Shown here piece after piece: positions 32,922 through 40,660 of a stretch of DNA of 64,000 nucleotides; position 1 is the first letter of the stretch; each line of letters begins with the position of its first letter. The DNA comes from Mesorhizobium sp. ZC-5. GTDB taxonomy: Bacteria > Pseudomonadota > Alphaproteobacteria > Rhizobiales > Rhizobiaceae. A model generated the notes under the pieces. That model did not search any database, was not told where the DNA came from, and saw only the letters and a program-made list of their open reading frames with translations. The position numbers and the translations under genes are program-made. The stretch is taken from positions 1 through 64,000 of the forward strand of contig NZ_JAOWPT010000009.1 of NCBI RefSeq assembly GCF_025753855.1. Reading direction: 5' to 3'.

Positions 32922-34015
32922 GCCCGGAAAGCATCTTCGGCCAGCTTGAGATACCGGCCATCCGGAGCCTCACGATGAGGCGCCCCGACGACTGGCATGT
33001 TCACCTGCGCGACGGCGACATGATGAAAGCGATCCTGCCCTTCACAACCGCACAGTTCGCTCGCGCAATCGTCATGCCCAACCTTATGCCGCCGATCGTT
33101 ACCACCGCCGCCGCCGAGGCTTACCGGGAGAGGATACTGATGGCGAGGCCGGCAGGCTTGGATTTCCAGCCGTTGATGACGTGCTATCTCACGGATGCGA
33201 CGCTGCTGGACGATGTCGAAGACGGTTTTCGTCGTGAGATCTGGGTGGCGTGCAAGCTCTATCCAGCGGGGGCCACGACAAATGCCGCCCATGGGGTCAC
33301 GGATCTTGCCAGGATCGCACCGGTGCTGGAGCGAATGGAAAGGATCGGCATGCCGCTCCTCGTCCATGGCGAGGTGACTGATCCGGATATCGATATCTTC
33401 GACCGCGAGAGCGTCTTCATCGATAAGGTCCTGATCCCGCTCATGAGGCGGCACCCCGGCCTGAAGATTGTTCTCGAACACGTGACGACGGAGGAAGGCA
33501 TCGCAGCCGTGCGTGAGAACGCCCCCCGGCTTGCGGCTACCATAACGCCGCATCACCTTTTGCTGAATCGCACATCGCTCTTCCAAGGCGGCCTGCGCCC
33601 CCATTACTACTGCCTGCCTGTCGCCAAGCGTGAACGCCATCGCCAGGCTCTCAGAAAGGCCGCCACGTCGGGAGACGCATGCTTCTTCCTGGGCACCGAC
33701 TCTGCCCCGCATCTGCGGGAGGCAAAGCAGGCCGAGTGCTGTTCTGCAGGCATATTCTGTGGCGCGACCGCACTTCAGACCTACGCGCAGGTGTTCGAGG
33801 AAGAGGACGCCCTGGATCAGTTGGAAGCCTTCGCTACGGTCAACGGTCCGCAGTTTTACGGGTTGCCGCTCAATGCTGGCACAATCACGCTCGAGCGGTC
33901 GGACGATGTTGTGGATTGCGCGATCGAGATAGGTGGAAGCGACGTTGTCACATTTCGCGGCGGCGAAAGGCTCGCATGGTCGATTAAGGAAGTTGCCAGG
34001 CCAGACAACACTTAG
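32918..34015 (+). CDS. pyrC: Dihydroorotase, E. coli type (class II)
   Basis: A 365-residue zinc amidohydrolase interconverting dihydroorotate and N-carbamoyl-L-aspartate. Ligands are in place: His27 and His29 in WHVHLRDG, carbamylated Lys113 in ACKLYPAGATTN, His150 and His188, and the catalytic Asp261 in GTDSAPH. It has about 20 extra N-terminal residues compared with E. coli PyrC. Start is fixed by ATGA overlap with the amidohydrolase. Rhizobia usually carry other dihydroorotase types for biosynthesis, so this is likely an extra copy for the locus. Confidence 0.92.
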   Translation: MSPESIFGQLEIPAIRSLTMRRPDDWHVHLRDGDMMKAILPFTTAQFARAIVMPNLMPPIVTTAAAEAYRERILMARPAGLDFQPLMTCYLTDATLLDDVEDGFRREIWVACKLYPAGATTNAAHGVTDLARIAPVLERMERIGMPLLVHGEVTDPDIDIFDRESVFIDKVLIPLMRRHPGLKIVLEHVTTEEGIAAVRENAPRLAATITPHHLLLNRTSLFQGGLRPHYYCLPVAKRERHRQALRKAATSGDACFFLGTDSAPHLREAKQAECCSAGIFCGATALQTYAQVFEEEDALDQLEAFATVNGPQFYGLPLNAGTITLERSDDVVDCAIEIGGSDVVTFRGGERLAWSIKEVARPDNT

Positions 34016-34024
34016 GAGTCGTAT

Positions 34025-34393
34025 ATGAGTAACAACCGACCCGTTCTTCCCCTGAGCGATGCCAGATGGCAGCGTGATCTCGCTAAACTTGGCGATTGGT
34101 TGGCCACCCAGAAGGGAGGTGTCGGGACCTTTTATGAGTTTCAGCGAAGAACCTCGGCGTTGCGGTTGGAACATCAAGGTCACGCAGCGCTCCTCAGGCT
34201 TCTTGGCGATATGGCTGGGCGGTTTGCCGATACATTTGATGGCGAGCCGCTGGACGTTTCCGTTGCAAGCGATGCTCTCGAAACGTTGGCTAGCCACTTG
34301 AGACGGGTAGCCGCTTTGAAGCCTGATTTGTGGGAGGATTATCTAGGGCTGCTCAACTTGGTCGGGATCACAGAACTCGTCCCTGACTGTTGA
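34025..34393 (+). CDS. Unknown 122-residue protein in the pyr operon
   Basis: A small soluble, probably all-helical protein (SDARWQRDLAKLGDWLATQ... and ETLASHLRRVAAL). No motif recognised, no signal or membrane segment. It starts 9 bases after pyrC with GGAG nearby (AGGAGTCGTAT then ATG), and is followed by a hairpin, so it belongs to the pyrK-D-amidase-C transcript. Could be an adaptor, inhibitor or enzyme subunit; function unknown. Confidence 0.75.
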   Translation: MSNNRPVLPLSDARWQRDLAKLGDWLATQKGGVGTFYEFQRRTSALRLEHQGHAALLRLLGDMAGRFADTFDGEPLDVSVASDALETLASHLRRVAALKPDLWEDYLGLLNLVGITELVPDC

Positions 34394-34398
34394 ACTGC

Positions 34399-34424
34399 GT
34401 GTCTGCCGGGGGCCGGGCAGACAC
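34399..34424 (+). terminator. GC-rich hairpin after the pyr genes
   Basis: GTGTCTGCC and GGCAGACAC form a perfect 9-bp stem with an 8-base G-rich loop, 6 bases after the small gene's stop. It separates the pyr genes from the TRAP genes, which may have their own promoter (34425-34489 is AT-rich). No T-run. Confidence 0.55.
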
Positions 34425-34452
34425 GATTGACTCGGTAATCTTATTGTGGATT

Positions 34453-34470
34453 AATCTCAAAAAATAGACA
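34453..34470. promoter_or_regulatory. Degenerate XRE-type dyad before dctP
   Basis: AATCTCAAAAAATAGACA matches the 23673 dyad at 13 of 18 bases with equal spacing, 20 bases before the dctP ATG. Weak: the spacer is A-rich. Confidence 0.35.
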
Positions 34471-34489
34471 ATGATAAGAGGGCGAACTG

Positions 34490-35515
34490 ATGATATCCCG
34501 TAGAAAAATTCTGAAATCGGCTGCCACAGCAGCGGCCGCCGGGCTGATGCCGAATATCGCTTTCGGCCAAGCGGCCAAATACGCCGCCAAGATCGCGCAT
34601 CTGGAGGCGCCAACACAGCCTCGTCACAAAGGCCTGGAGAAGGTCAGTGCGCTAGTGAAAGAGCGTACGGATGGTGAGGTGGAATTTACGATCTATCCGC
34701 TTTCACAGTTGGGCAATGCGCGGCAGATGATTGAGGGGACTCAGTTCGGGGCGATTGAATGCACCGTTCAGCCTGCTGCGTTTCTTGGTGGGTTCAATCC
34801 CGTCGTTTCGGTCCTCGACGTTCCTTATCTCTTTCCGTCGGATCGCCTAATTTCCCAGAAGCTGCGAGACGGACCATTTGGCCAAGCCCTGCTTGACAGC
34901 TTCGACAGCCGCGGTCTGCACGCCCTCACTGAGTGGCCGAATGGACGCAAGAGCCTGACATCGAACAAGCCGCTCGACAATCTCGAGGATCTGGCAGGTC
35001 AGAAATTCCGCGTCATGGATTCAAAGATTCTGATCGACCAGTTTGCCGCCGTCGGCGCGACTGCGGTCGCAATCAACTTCAGTGAGCTCTACACATCCCT
35101 GCAGACCGGCCTCGTGGATGGTCAGGAAAACCCGCTGGACACCATTACGACCATGAAATTCCACGAGGTCCAGAAGAACCTCGTAGTCACCGAACACGGC
35201 GCGATGGAGGATTTCGTCCTGTTCAATCCAGCTTGGTGGACGACGCTGCCCGATGGTCACAAGGCGATCATTGCAAAAACCTTCGATGAGGTTCGGCCCG
35301 AAGTCGAGAAGATGAAGGAAGAGGCGATGGAGAAGTCTCTCGAAATCATCAAAGGTGCAAATGTCAACGTGCGCATTACGGATGAAGCCGAGCGCAAAAA
35401 ACTGCGCGACGCGACGGTGGCCAAGGCTCGCGATGCCTATCAGGCCCTTGCCGGCGTCGAAGGCGAACAGGTGCTGAAGATCTACGATTCCGAGATCAAG
35501 AAGCTCGCCGGCTGA
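34490..35515 (+). CDS. dctP: TRAP transporter substrate-binding protein
   Basis: A 341-residue DctP-family periplasmic protein with a Tat-like signal (RRKILK, then hydrophobic, AFGQA). The conserved carboxylate-binding Arg is in GQKFRVMDS, and DGQENPLDTI is the family marker. TRAP proteins bind organic carboxylates through that Arg. AGAGGG lies before the ATG. Downstream of dihydroorotase genes, orotate or a related ureido acid is a plausible ligand. Its stop and the dctQ ATG overlap (TGATG). Confidence 0.92.
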   Translation: MISRRKILKSAATAAAAGLMPNIAFGQAAKYAAKIAHLEAPTQPRHKGLEKVSALVKERTDGEVEFTIYPLSQLGNARQMIEGTQFGAIECTVQPAAFLGGFNPVVSVLDVPYLFPSDRLISQKLRDGPFGQALLDSFDSRGLHALTEWPNGRKSLTSNKPLDNLEDLAGQKFRVMDSKILIDQFAAVGATAVAINFSELYTSLQTGLVDGQENPLDTITTMKFHEVQKNLVVTEHGAMEDFVLFNPAWWTTLPDGHKAIIAKTFDEVRPEVEKMKEEAMEKSLEIIKGANVNVRITDEAERKKLRDATVAKARDAYQALAGVEGEQVLKIYDSEIKKLAG

Positions 35516-36036
35516 TGGGAGGCCGGATCGTCGCTCTCCTGAGGCGGGTGCAGACTTTGCAGGGGGTATTGCTCGGTCTGCTGATGCTATCCATGACGTT
35601 CGGTTACACTGCGAACGTTCTGGTGCGCGAGGTCATACCATCACTTGCTCCCCGTCTCGCCTGGATCGACGAGATCTCACTGTTTGGCCTGGTTTGGATC
35701 GTTTTTCTGGCGCTTGGTCTCGGCCTTGAGTCGGGTCGCCACATCGGCATGCGAATGCTTCTGTCGCGCATGCCATCTCCAACGCGCAGGATCGCTAAGG
35801 CCGCCATCAACATGCTCGGCCTCCTCATCAGCGTGTACATGGTGAAGGTCGGTCTCGAGATCACGTTGTTCGTCGCCCGCAGCGGCCAGGCAAGCCCGAC
35901 ACTCGGCATCTCAGTGGCTTGGCTCTACTGGGTCGTTCCGGTTGGGTTCATGCTGCTGGCGCTGCAGTATTTTGTTGAACTGCTGGGCTGGTCAGATCGC
36001 TTCGAGCGCGAGATCGATCCCATGCATCACCTGTAA
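35515..36036 (+). CDS. dctQ: TRAP transporter small permease
   Basis: A 173-residue inner-membrane protein with four hydrophobic segments and the DctQ pattern (IDEISLFGLVWIVFLALGLGLESGRHIGM). It couples the binding protein to the large permease. The start overlaps the dctP stop by one base. Confidence 0.9.
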   Translation: MGGRIVALLRRVQTLQGVLLGLLMLSMTFGYTANVLVREVIPSLAPRLAWIDEISLFGLVWIVFLALGLGLESGRHIGMRMLLSRMPSPTRRIAKAAINMLGLLISVYMVKVGLEITLFVARSGQASPTLGISVAWLYWVVPVGFMLLALQYFVELLGWSDRFEREIDPMHHL

Positions 36037-36043
36037 TGGTCAC

Positions 36044-37321
36044 ATGGTAGTCCTGCTTTTTCTTCTTGCGGTCATGCTGCTGGCCATTGGCGCCGAGATA
36101 TTCCTCGTTCTCGGCGCTCCAGCAATCCTGACGAAGTACCTCTTCTATCCTACCATGCCCGATCTGATCATCGGACAGCGCCTGGTGGGCGGCGTGGAGG
36201 TGGTCACGTTGCTGGCGATCCCGTTTTTCATCTTCGCCGCGGATCTGATGGCGAGGGGCCGTATGGCAGCCCAACTCGCAGGGTTGTTTCGCGCGCTGGT
36301 CGGACACAGACAGGGCGGCCTTGGGCATTCAACCGTCGTCACTTGCATGGTGTTCGGAGCTGCTGCCGGTTCAGCGCCGGCCACCGTCGCAGCCATGGGC
36401 CGCGTTGCCTTTCCTGAATTACGGCGGTCCGGCTTCAGCGACCGCTTCAGCCTGGGGCTCATCGCGTCAAGTGCGGAATGTGCGCTCCTAATCCCCCCTT
36501 CAATCACCTTCGTCGTCTATAGCTGGCTTACCGGCACATCGATCGCGGCACTCTTTGCCGCAGGCATGGTAGTCGGCATCGTGCTCGGCTTGGGGTTCAT
36601 GGTGCTTGTTGCGCTGACGGCCTACCGACAGGGAATTCCGGGGGCGCCGAGGCTGGCGTGGAACGAACGTTGGTCTGCCTTCGTCGACGCCTTCTGGGCC
36701 CTGCTGATGCAGGTCATTATCCTCGTTGGCATTTTCAGCGGAGTATTCACGGCGACCGAAGCCGCGGCTGTTTCCGCCGTTTATGCGGTCATAGTAGAGG
36801 TTTTTATCTTCCGTTCGCTTTCCTGGCGCGACGTCTTCTCTGTTGCGCGAGATAGCTCGATCTCAACCGGCGTCATTTTCATCTTGCTCGCCATGGGTGC
36901 GCTGCTTGCTTACTTCATCACGCTCGCGGGCTTTGACCGGACATTGCTGGCGTTAATCCAAGAAAACAACGTGAACTGGGTCGTGTTCATGATGGGGGTC
37001 AACGTTCTGTTCCTATTGTGTGGGATGTTTCTGGATCCGAATTCGATCATGGTGATCTTCCTGCCGACCTTGTTCCCCGTCGCAACCGCCTTGGGGATCG
37101 ATCCCATCCATTTTGGTATGGTCGTGACGTTGAACGTCTGTACCGGAATGATTATGCCGCCCATCGGATTGGATCTGGCAGTGACGTCGGCTACGCTCAA
37201 TCGGCCGGTGGAAGATGTGGTCAGAGGAATCGGCCCCTTCATCACCGTCAATATCCTGGTGCTGATCCTTGTCAGCTATGTTCCCTGGTTGTCGACCTTC
37301 CTTCCAAATCTGATGTTTTAG
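36044..37321 (+). CDS. dctM: TRAP transporter large permease
   Basis: A 425-residue DctM permease with about twelve membrane segments. Family landmarks are visible: IPFFIFAADLMARG, FGAAAGSAPATVAAMGRVAFPE, LIPPSITFVVY and GMFLDPNSIMVIFLPT. ATG 36044 follows the dctQ stop by 7 bases; the longer open frame overlaps dctQ and is a shadow. It uses an ion gradient to import the dctP ligand. Confidence 0.93.
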   Translation: MVVLLFLLAVMLLAIGAEIFLVLGAPAILTKYLFYPTMPDLIIGQRLVGGVEVVTLLAIPFFIFAADLMARGRMAAQLAGLFRALVGHRQGGLGHSTVVTCMVFGAAAGSAPATVAAMGRVAFPELRRSGFSDRFSLGLIASSAECALLIPPSITFVVYSWLTGTSIAALFAAGMVVGIVLGLGFMVLVALTAYRQGIPGAPRLAWNERWSAFVDAFWALLMQVIILVGIFSGVFTATEAAAVSAVYAVIVEVFIFRSLSWRDVFSVARDSSISTGVIFILLAMGALLAYFITLAGFDRTLLALIQENNVNWVVFMMGVNVLFLLCGMFLDPNSIMVIFLPTLFPVATALGIDPIHFGMVVTLNVCTGMIMPPIGLDLAVTSATLNRPVEDVVRGIGPFITVNILVLILVSYVPWLSTFLPNLMF

Positions 37322-37665
37322 CGAGGAAGACGAGAGTCAGCGGCGCCGACCACGGGCTTTCGCTTGCTGATGTAGAACAGGTCGACGTCGGTGCGGAGTT
37401 GCAGCCGCAACACATCGCGCAGGGCACGTTTTGTCACCAGTGCGTAAGCCTGGGCGCGATTGGCGTCTCCCTCATCGGCGGCGAGTTGGAACGCATCTGC
37501 CAGGCCCTCAAGAGATACGCCTGACGCGTGTGGAGGCCCCACGGTTTGTCCGGGTCGTAGAAGCGGCCTTTGCAGTCTTCGGCTTTGACCTGTTCCCATT
37601 ATTGTCGACCAATTTCGGGACAGAGCGCCAAGGCTTTGGATTCTGTGCTCATGACTCGCTGCCAT
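37318..37665 (-). CDS. Possible small hypothetical protein or remnant
   Basis: A 115-codon minus-strand frame in the otherwise empty 443-base spacer 37322-37764. The C-terminal half (LADAFQLAADEGDANRAQAYALVTKRALRD) has coding-like codon third positions and looks helical; the N-terminal half is Arg/Gly/Pro-rich and not convincing. It overlaps the dctM stop by 4 bases. It may be the tail of a lost gene. The rest of the spacer shows nothing I can name. Confidence 0.3.
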   Translation of the reverse strand: MAASHEHRIQSLGALSRNWSTIMGTGQSRRLQRPLLRPGQTVGPPHASGVSLEGLADAFQLAADEGDANRAQAYALVTKRALRDVLRLQLRTDVDLFYISKRKPVVGAADSRLPR

Positions 37666-37764
37666 AGAGGGTTAAGCTCAAAAGTCGTTTAATCTGAGCA
37701 TTGCCCTGGGCGATTCTGGCGCCATGACGCGCTGCAGCCGGTCCAACTGGAAGGGAAGGCAGAG

Positions 37765-39315
37765 ATGTCCACCGTGAATGCGGCCCCAAAAACGGCGATG
37801 CAAAGATTTCTCGACGGCGTCGAGAAAGTCGGGAACATGGTTCCCCACCCGGTTGTCATCTTTCTGATCCTGATTGCAATCGTCATCGCGCTATCAGCTT
37901 TGTTAAGCGCTTTCGGCGCCGCGGTGACGTTCGAGCGCATCAATGCGGAGACACATGAGATTGAAACCGCGACCACCGAGATCCGCAGTCTACTGAATGC
38001 GGATGGCATACGCTTCCTGTATGCGTCGCTCATTCCAAACTTCATGAGCTTTACGGCGGTCGGACTGATGATCGCAGCGATGATCGGAGCCGGCGTGGCG
38101 GAGGAATCGGGGCTGGTCACGGCGCTGATCCGAAAGCTCGTGATCGTGTCTCCGGCCTGGGCGCTCACCTACATCCTGTCCTTTGTCGGTATCCTCTCGA
38201 GCATCGCTGCGGATGCGGGCTATCTGGTGCTGATCCCTCTTGCCGGTGTCGCCTACCTGGCGGTCGGGCGTAATCCGCTCGCGGGCCTGGCTCTGGGCTT
38301 TGCCGCCGTGGCCGGCGCCTTCACCGTCAACATGCTGATCAAGCCGCTCGATGCGGTCCTCGTCGAATTCACCAACGACGCCGCCCGTCTCGTCGACCCC
38401 GACAGTTCGATCGGACTCGCCTCGAATATCTGGTTCTCGATCGTATCGGTTATCTTCCTGACCGTGGTTGTGGCGTTCATCACCGATCGCATGATTGCGC
38501 CCCGCCTGGGCGCCTACGATCCCGCATTGGCAGCCGAAGGCACGACCACCGAACAGGGCGCAACGCTCTCCGAGCTGGAATCTCGCGGCCTGCGCTACGC
38601 TGGGCTCGGCCTAATCGGCCTGATCATCGTCTTCTGCTTCCTGACGATCCCGTCATGGGGGCCGCTGCGCAACCCCGATACCGGCGAATTAATCGGCAAC
38701 TCGCCGTTCATGAACGGCCTGATCGCGCTGATCATGCTGATCTTCCTGGTGACCGGCTGGTGCTACGGCATCGGCGCCGGCACGCTGCGCACTTTGACGG
38801 AAGTCATCGGGGCGATCGAGAAGTCGATCAAGAACATGGGCGGCACGATCTTCCTGTTCTTCGTGCTGAGCCAGTTCGTTGCCTATTTCACCTATACCAA
38901 TATCGGCACGGTGATGGCGCTGAGCCTGTCGGGTGCCCTGCAGGCGGCCAATATCGGCGCGTTGCCGCTGCTGCTCGGCTTCATCGTCGTGGTGGCGATC
39001 ATCGATCTGCTGCTGACCGGCGCCATTGCAAAGTGGGCGATCTTCGCGCCCGTCTTCGTCCCGCTTCTGATGAAGCTCGGTGTCGAGCCGGAGGCGGTGC
39101 TGGCGGCCTATCGCGTCGGCGATTCGCCGATGAACGCGATCACCCCGCTGAATGCCTATTTCGCGCTCGTCGTTGGCTTCATGCAAAGATACGACAGGAA
39201 CGCTGGCGTCGGCACCGTAGTGGCGCTGATGCTGCCCTATGTCGTGTGGATGTTCGTTCTGTGGACGGTATTGTTCGCGGTCTGGCAGATGCTCGGCCTG
39301 CCCTGGGGGCTGTGA
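37765..39315 (+). CDS. AbgT-family transporter
   Basis: A 516-residue inner-membrane transporter with about twelve hydrophobic segments of the AbgT family, which moves p-aminobenzoyl-glutamate or antibiotics out or in. Landmarks: RFLDGVEKVGNMVPHPVVIF near the N terminus, EESGLVTALIRK, and DSPMNAITPLNAYFAL near the C terminus. AAGGGAAGG lies before the ATG. A peptidase gene follows 44 bases on, echoing the abgT/abgAB arrangement in E. coli, so import and hydrolysis of an acyl- or aroyl-amino acid is likely. Confidence 0.92.
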   Translation: MSTVNAAPKTAMQRFLDGVEKVGNMVPHPVVIFLILIAIVIALSALLSAFGAAVTFERINAETHEIETATTEIRSLLNADGIRFLYASLIPNFMSFTAVGLMIAAMIGAGVAEESGLVTALIRKLVIVSPAWALTYILSFVGILSSIAADAGYLVLIPLAGVAYLAVGRNPLAGLALGFAAVAGAFTVNMLIKPLDAVLVEFTNDAARLVDPDSSIGLASNIWFSIVSVIFLTVVVAFITDRMIAPRLGAYDPALAAEGTTTEQGATLSELESRGLRYAGLGLIGLIIVFCFLTIPSWGPLRNPDTGELIGNSPFMNGLIALIMLIFLVTGWCYGIGAGTLRTLTEVIGAIEKSIKNMGGTIFLFFVLSQFVAYFTYTNIGTVMALSLSGALQAANIGALPLLLGFIVVVAIIDLLLTGAIAKWAIFAPVFVPLLMKLGVEPEAVLAAYRVGDSPMNAITPLNAYFALVVGFMQRYDRNAGVGTVVALMLPYVVWMFVLWTVLFAVWQMLGLPWGL

Positions 39316-39359
39316 GAGTCCGTGCGGCAAGCTGAAGCGATCAACGTTCAACTGACAGG

Positions 39360-40571
39360 ATGAATATGATGAGCACCTCCTCTATTCCCCTCGACGTAGC
39401 CGGTGCGGAAGCGCACCTGATGCAGTTCCTTTCGGTCGAGGGCGTCACCGGCTCCGAGGCCAATATCGCGGCGGCCGTCAGTGACGCGTTGAAAGCCGTG
39501 GGCGTGCCGGCTTCGGCAATCCGCTTCGATGACGCCAATACGCGCATCCCATTGCCGACCGAGACCGGCAATCTCATCGTGGATCTGCCCGGAACGCGCA
39601 ACGGACCGAGGCTGCTCTTCTCGACCCACCTGGACACCGTGCCGCTGTGTGCCGGGGCGAAGCCTCGAAAAGAAGGCGATCGCATCGTCTCCGACGGCAC
39701 GACAGCACTTGGAGGCGACGCCCGCACTGGAGTTGCCCTTCTGGTGGTGCTTGCCGAGACGCTTATCAAGCACAAACTGCCGCATCCGCCGATCACGCTG
39801 CTTTTCACGGTACGGGAGGAGAGTGGGCTTCATGGAGCGCGCGAGCTGAATCCCGCCGAACTCGGCGGCCCGACCATGTGCATCAATGTCGATGGCCAGC
39901 TCGCTTCGGACCTGATCATAGGCGCGGTTGGGCAGGAAAACTGGGAAGTTGAGATCAAGGGCCGTGCTTCTCATGCCGGCGTTGCGCCCGAGAAGGGCAT
40001 ATCGGCAACGCTGGTCGGAGCCATTGCCCTGGCGGAGGCGCAGAACGCGGGCTGGTTCGGCAAAGTCGTCAAGCCTGACGGCCGCGGAACCAGCAATGTC
40101 GGGATTTTTGGCGGAAAGGACGGAAAGCCTGCAGGCGATGCAACCAACGTCGTCACCGACTACGCCTTCATCAAGGGAGAGGCACGTAGCCCTGAAGCAT
40201 CGTTCGCCAAGGCAATTGCCAAAGGATATGAAGAGGCGTTCACAAAGGCAAAAGCTGCGGTCACCGACCATGAAGGTGACACGGCTCAGGTCAAATACAG
40301 CCACGTTACGTCCTATCCGCCGTTCAAGCTCGACGAAAACAGCCCGGTAGTGAAGCGCGCGATCAAGGCGCTGGGCATTCTCGGTATCGAGCCGAAGACC
40401 TTATTCTCGAATGGCGGCCTCGACGCCAACTGGCTCGACAAACATGGCATCCCCACCATCACCATCGGTGCGGGCCAGGCCGAGATCCATACGATCAAGG
40501 AATATGTGAACCTTGCCGAGTACGAGAAAGGCTGCCGTCTCGGCATACTTATGGCAACATTGGAAGACTAG
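39360..40571 (+). CDS. M20-family peptidase (peptidase T-like)
   Basis: A 403-residue M20 metallopeptidase: first motif STHLDTVPL, second LGGDARTGVA, REESGLHGA with catalytic Glu pair, and C-terminal His in GAGQAEIHT. Resembles peptidase T and the PepT-like group. It would hydrolyse a dipeptide or N-acyl amino acid brought in by AbgT. ATG 39360 or 39369 are both possible. Forms an operon with abgT. Confidence 0.88.
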   Translation: MNMMSTSSIPLDVAGAEAHLMQFLSVEGVTGSEANIAAAVSDALKAVGVPASAIRFDDANTRIPLPTETGNLIVDLPGTRNGPRLLFSTHLDTVPLCAGAKPRKEGDRIVSDGTTALGGDARTGVALLVVLAETLIKHKLPHPPITLLFTVREESGLHGARELNPAELGGPTMCINVDGQLASDLIIGAVGQENWEVEIKGRASHAGVAPEKGISATLVGAIALAEAQNAGWFGKVVKPDGRGTSNVGIFGGKDGKPAGDATNVVTDYAFIKGEARSPEASFAKAIAKGYEEAFTKAKAAVTDHEGDTAQVKYSHVTSYPPFKLDENSPVVKRAIKALGILGIEPKTLFSNGGLDANWLDKHGIPTITIGAGQAEIHTIKEYVNLAEYEKGCRLGILMATLED

Positions 40572-40660
40572 CAGTCATGCCGCGGCCCGGCGGCAGTCGG
40601 TTCGGATGTCGGCGATAAAATCTGGGTGGCTCGAACAAGGGCCGGTGAGGAACGAAGCGA

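Noticed and set aside
32582-34297. Minus-strand frame of 571 codons
   Set aside because: Opposite the amidohydrolase and pyrC genes; low-complexity composition and no family features.
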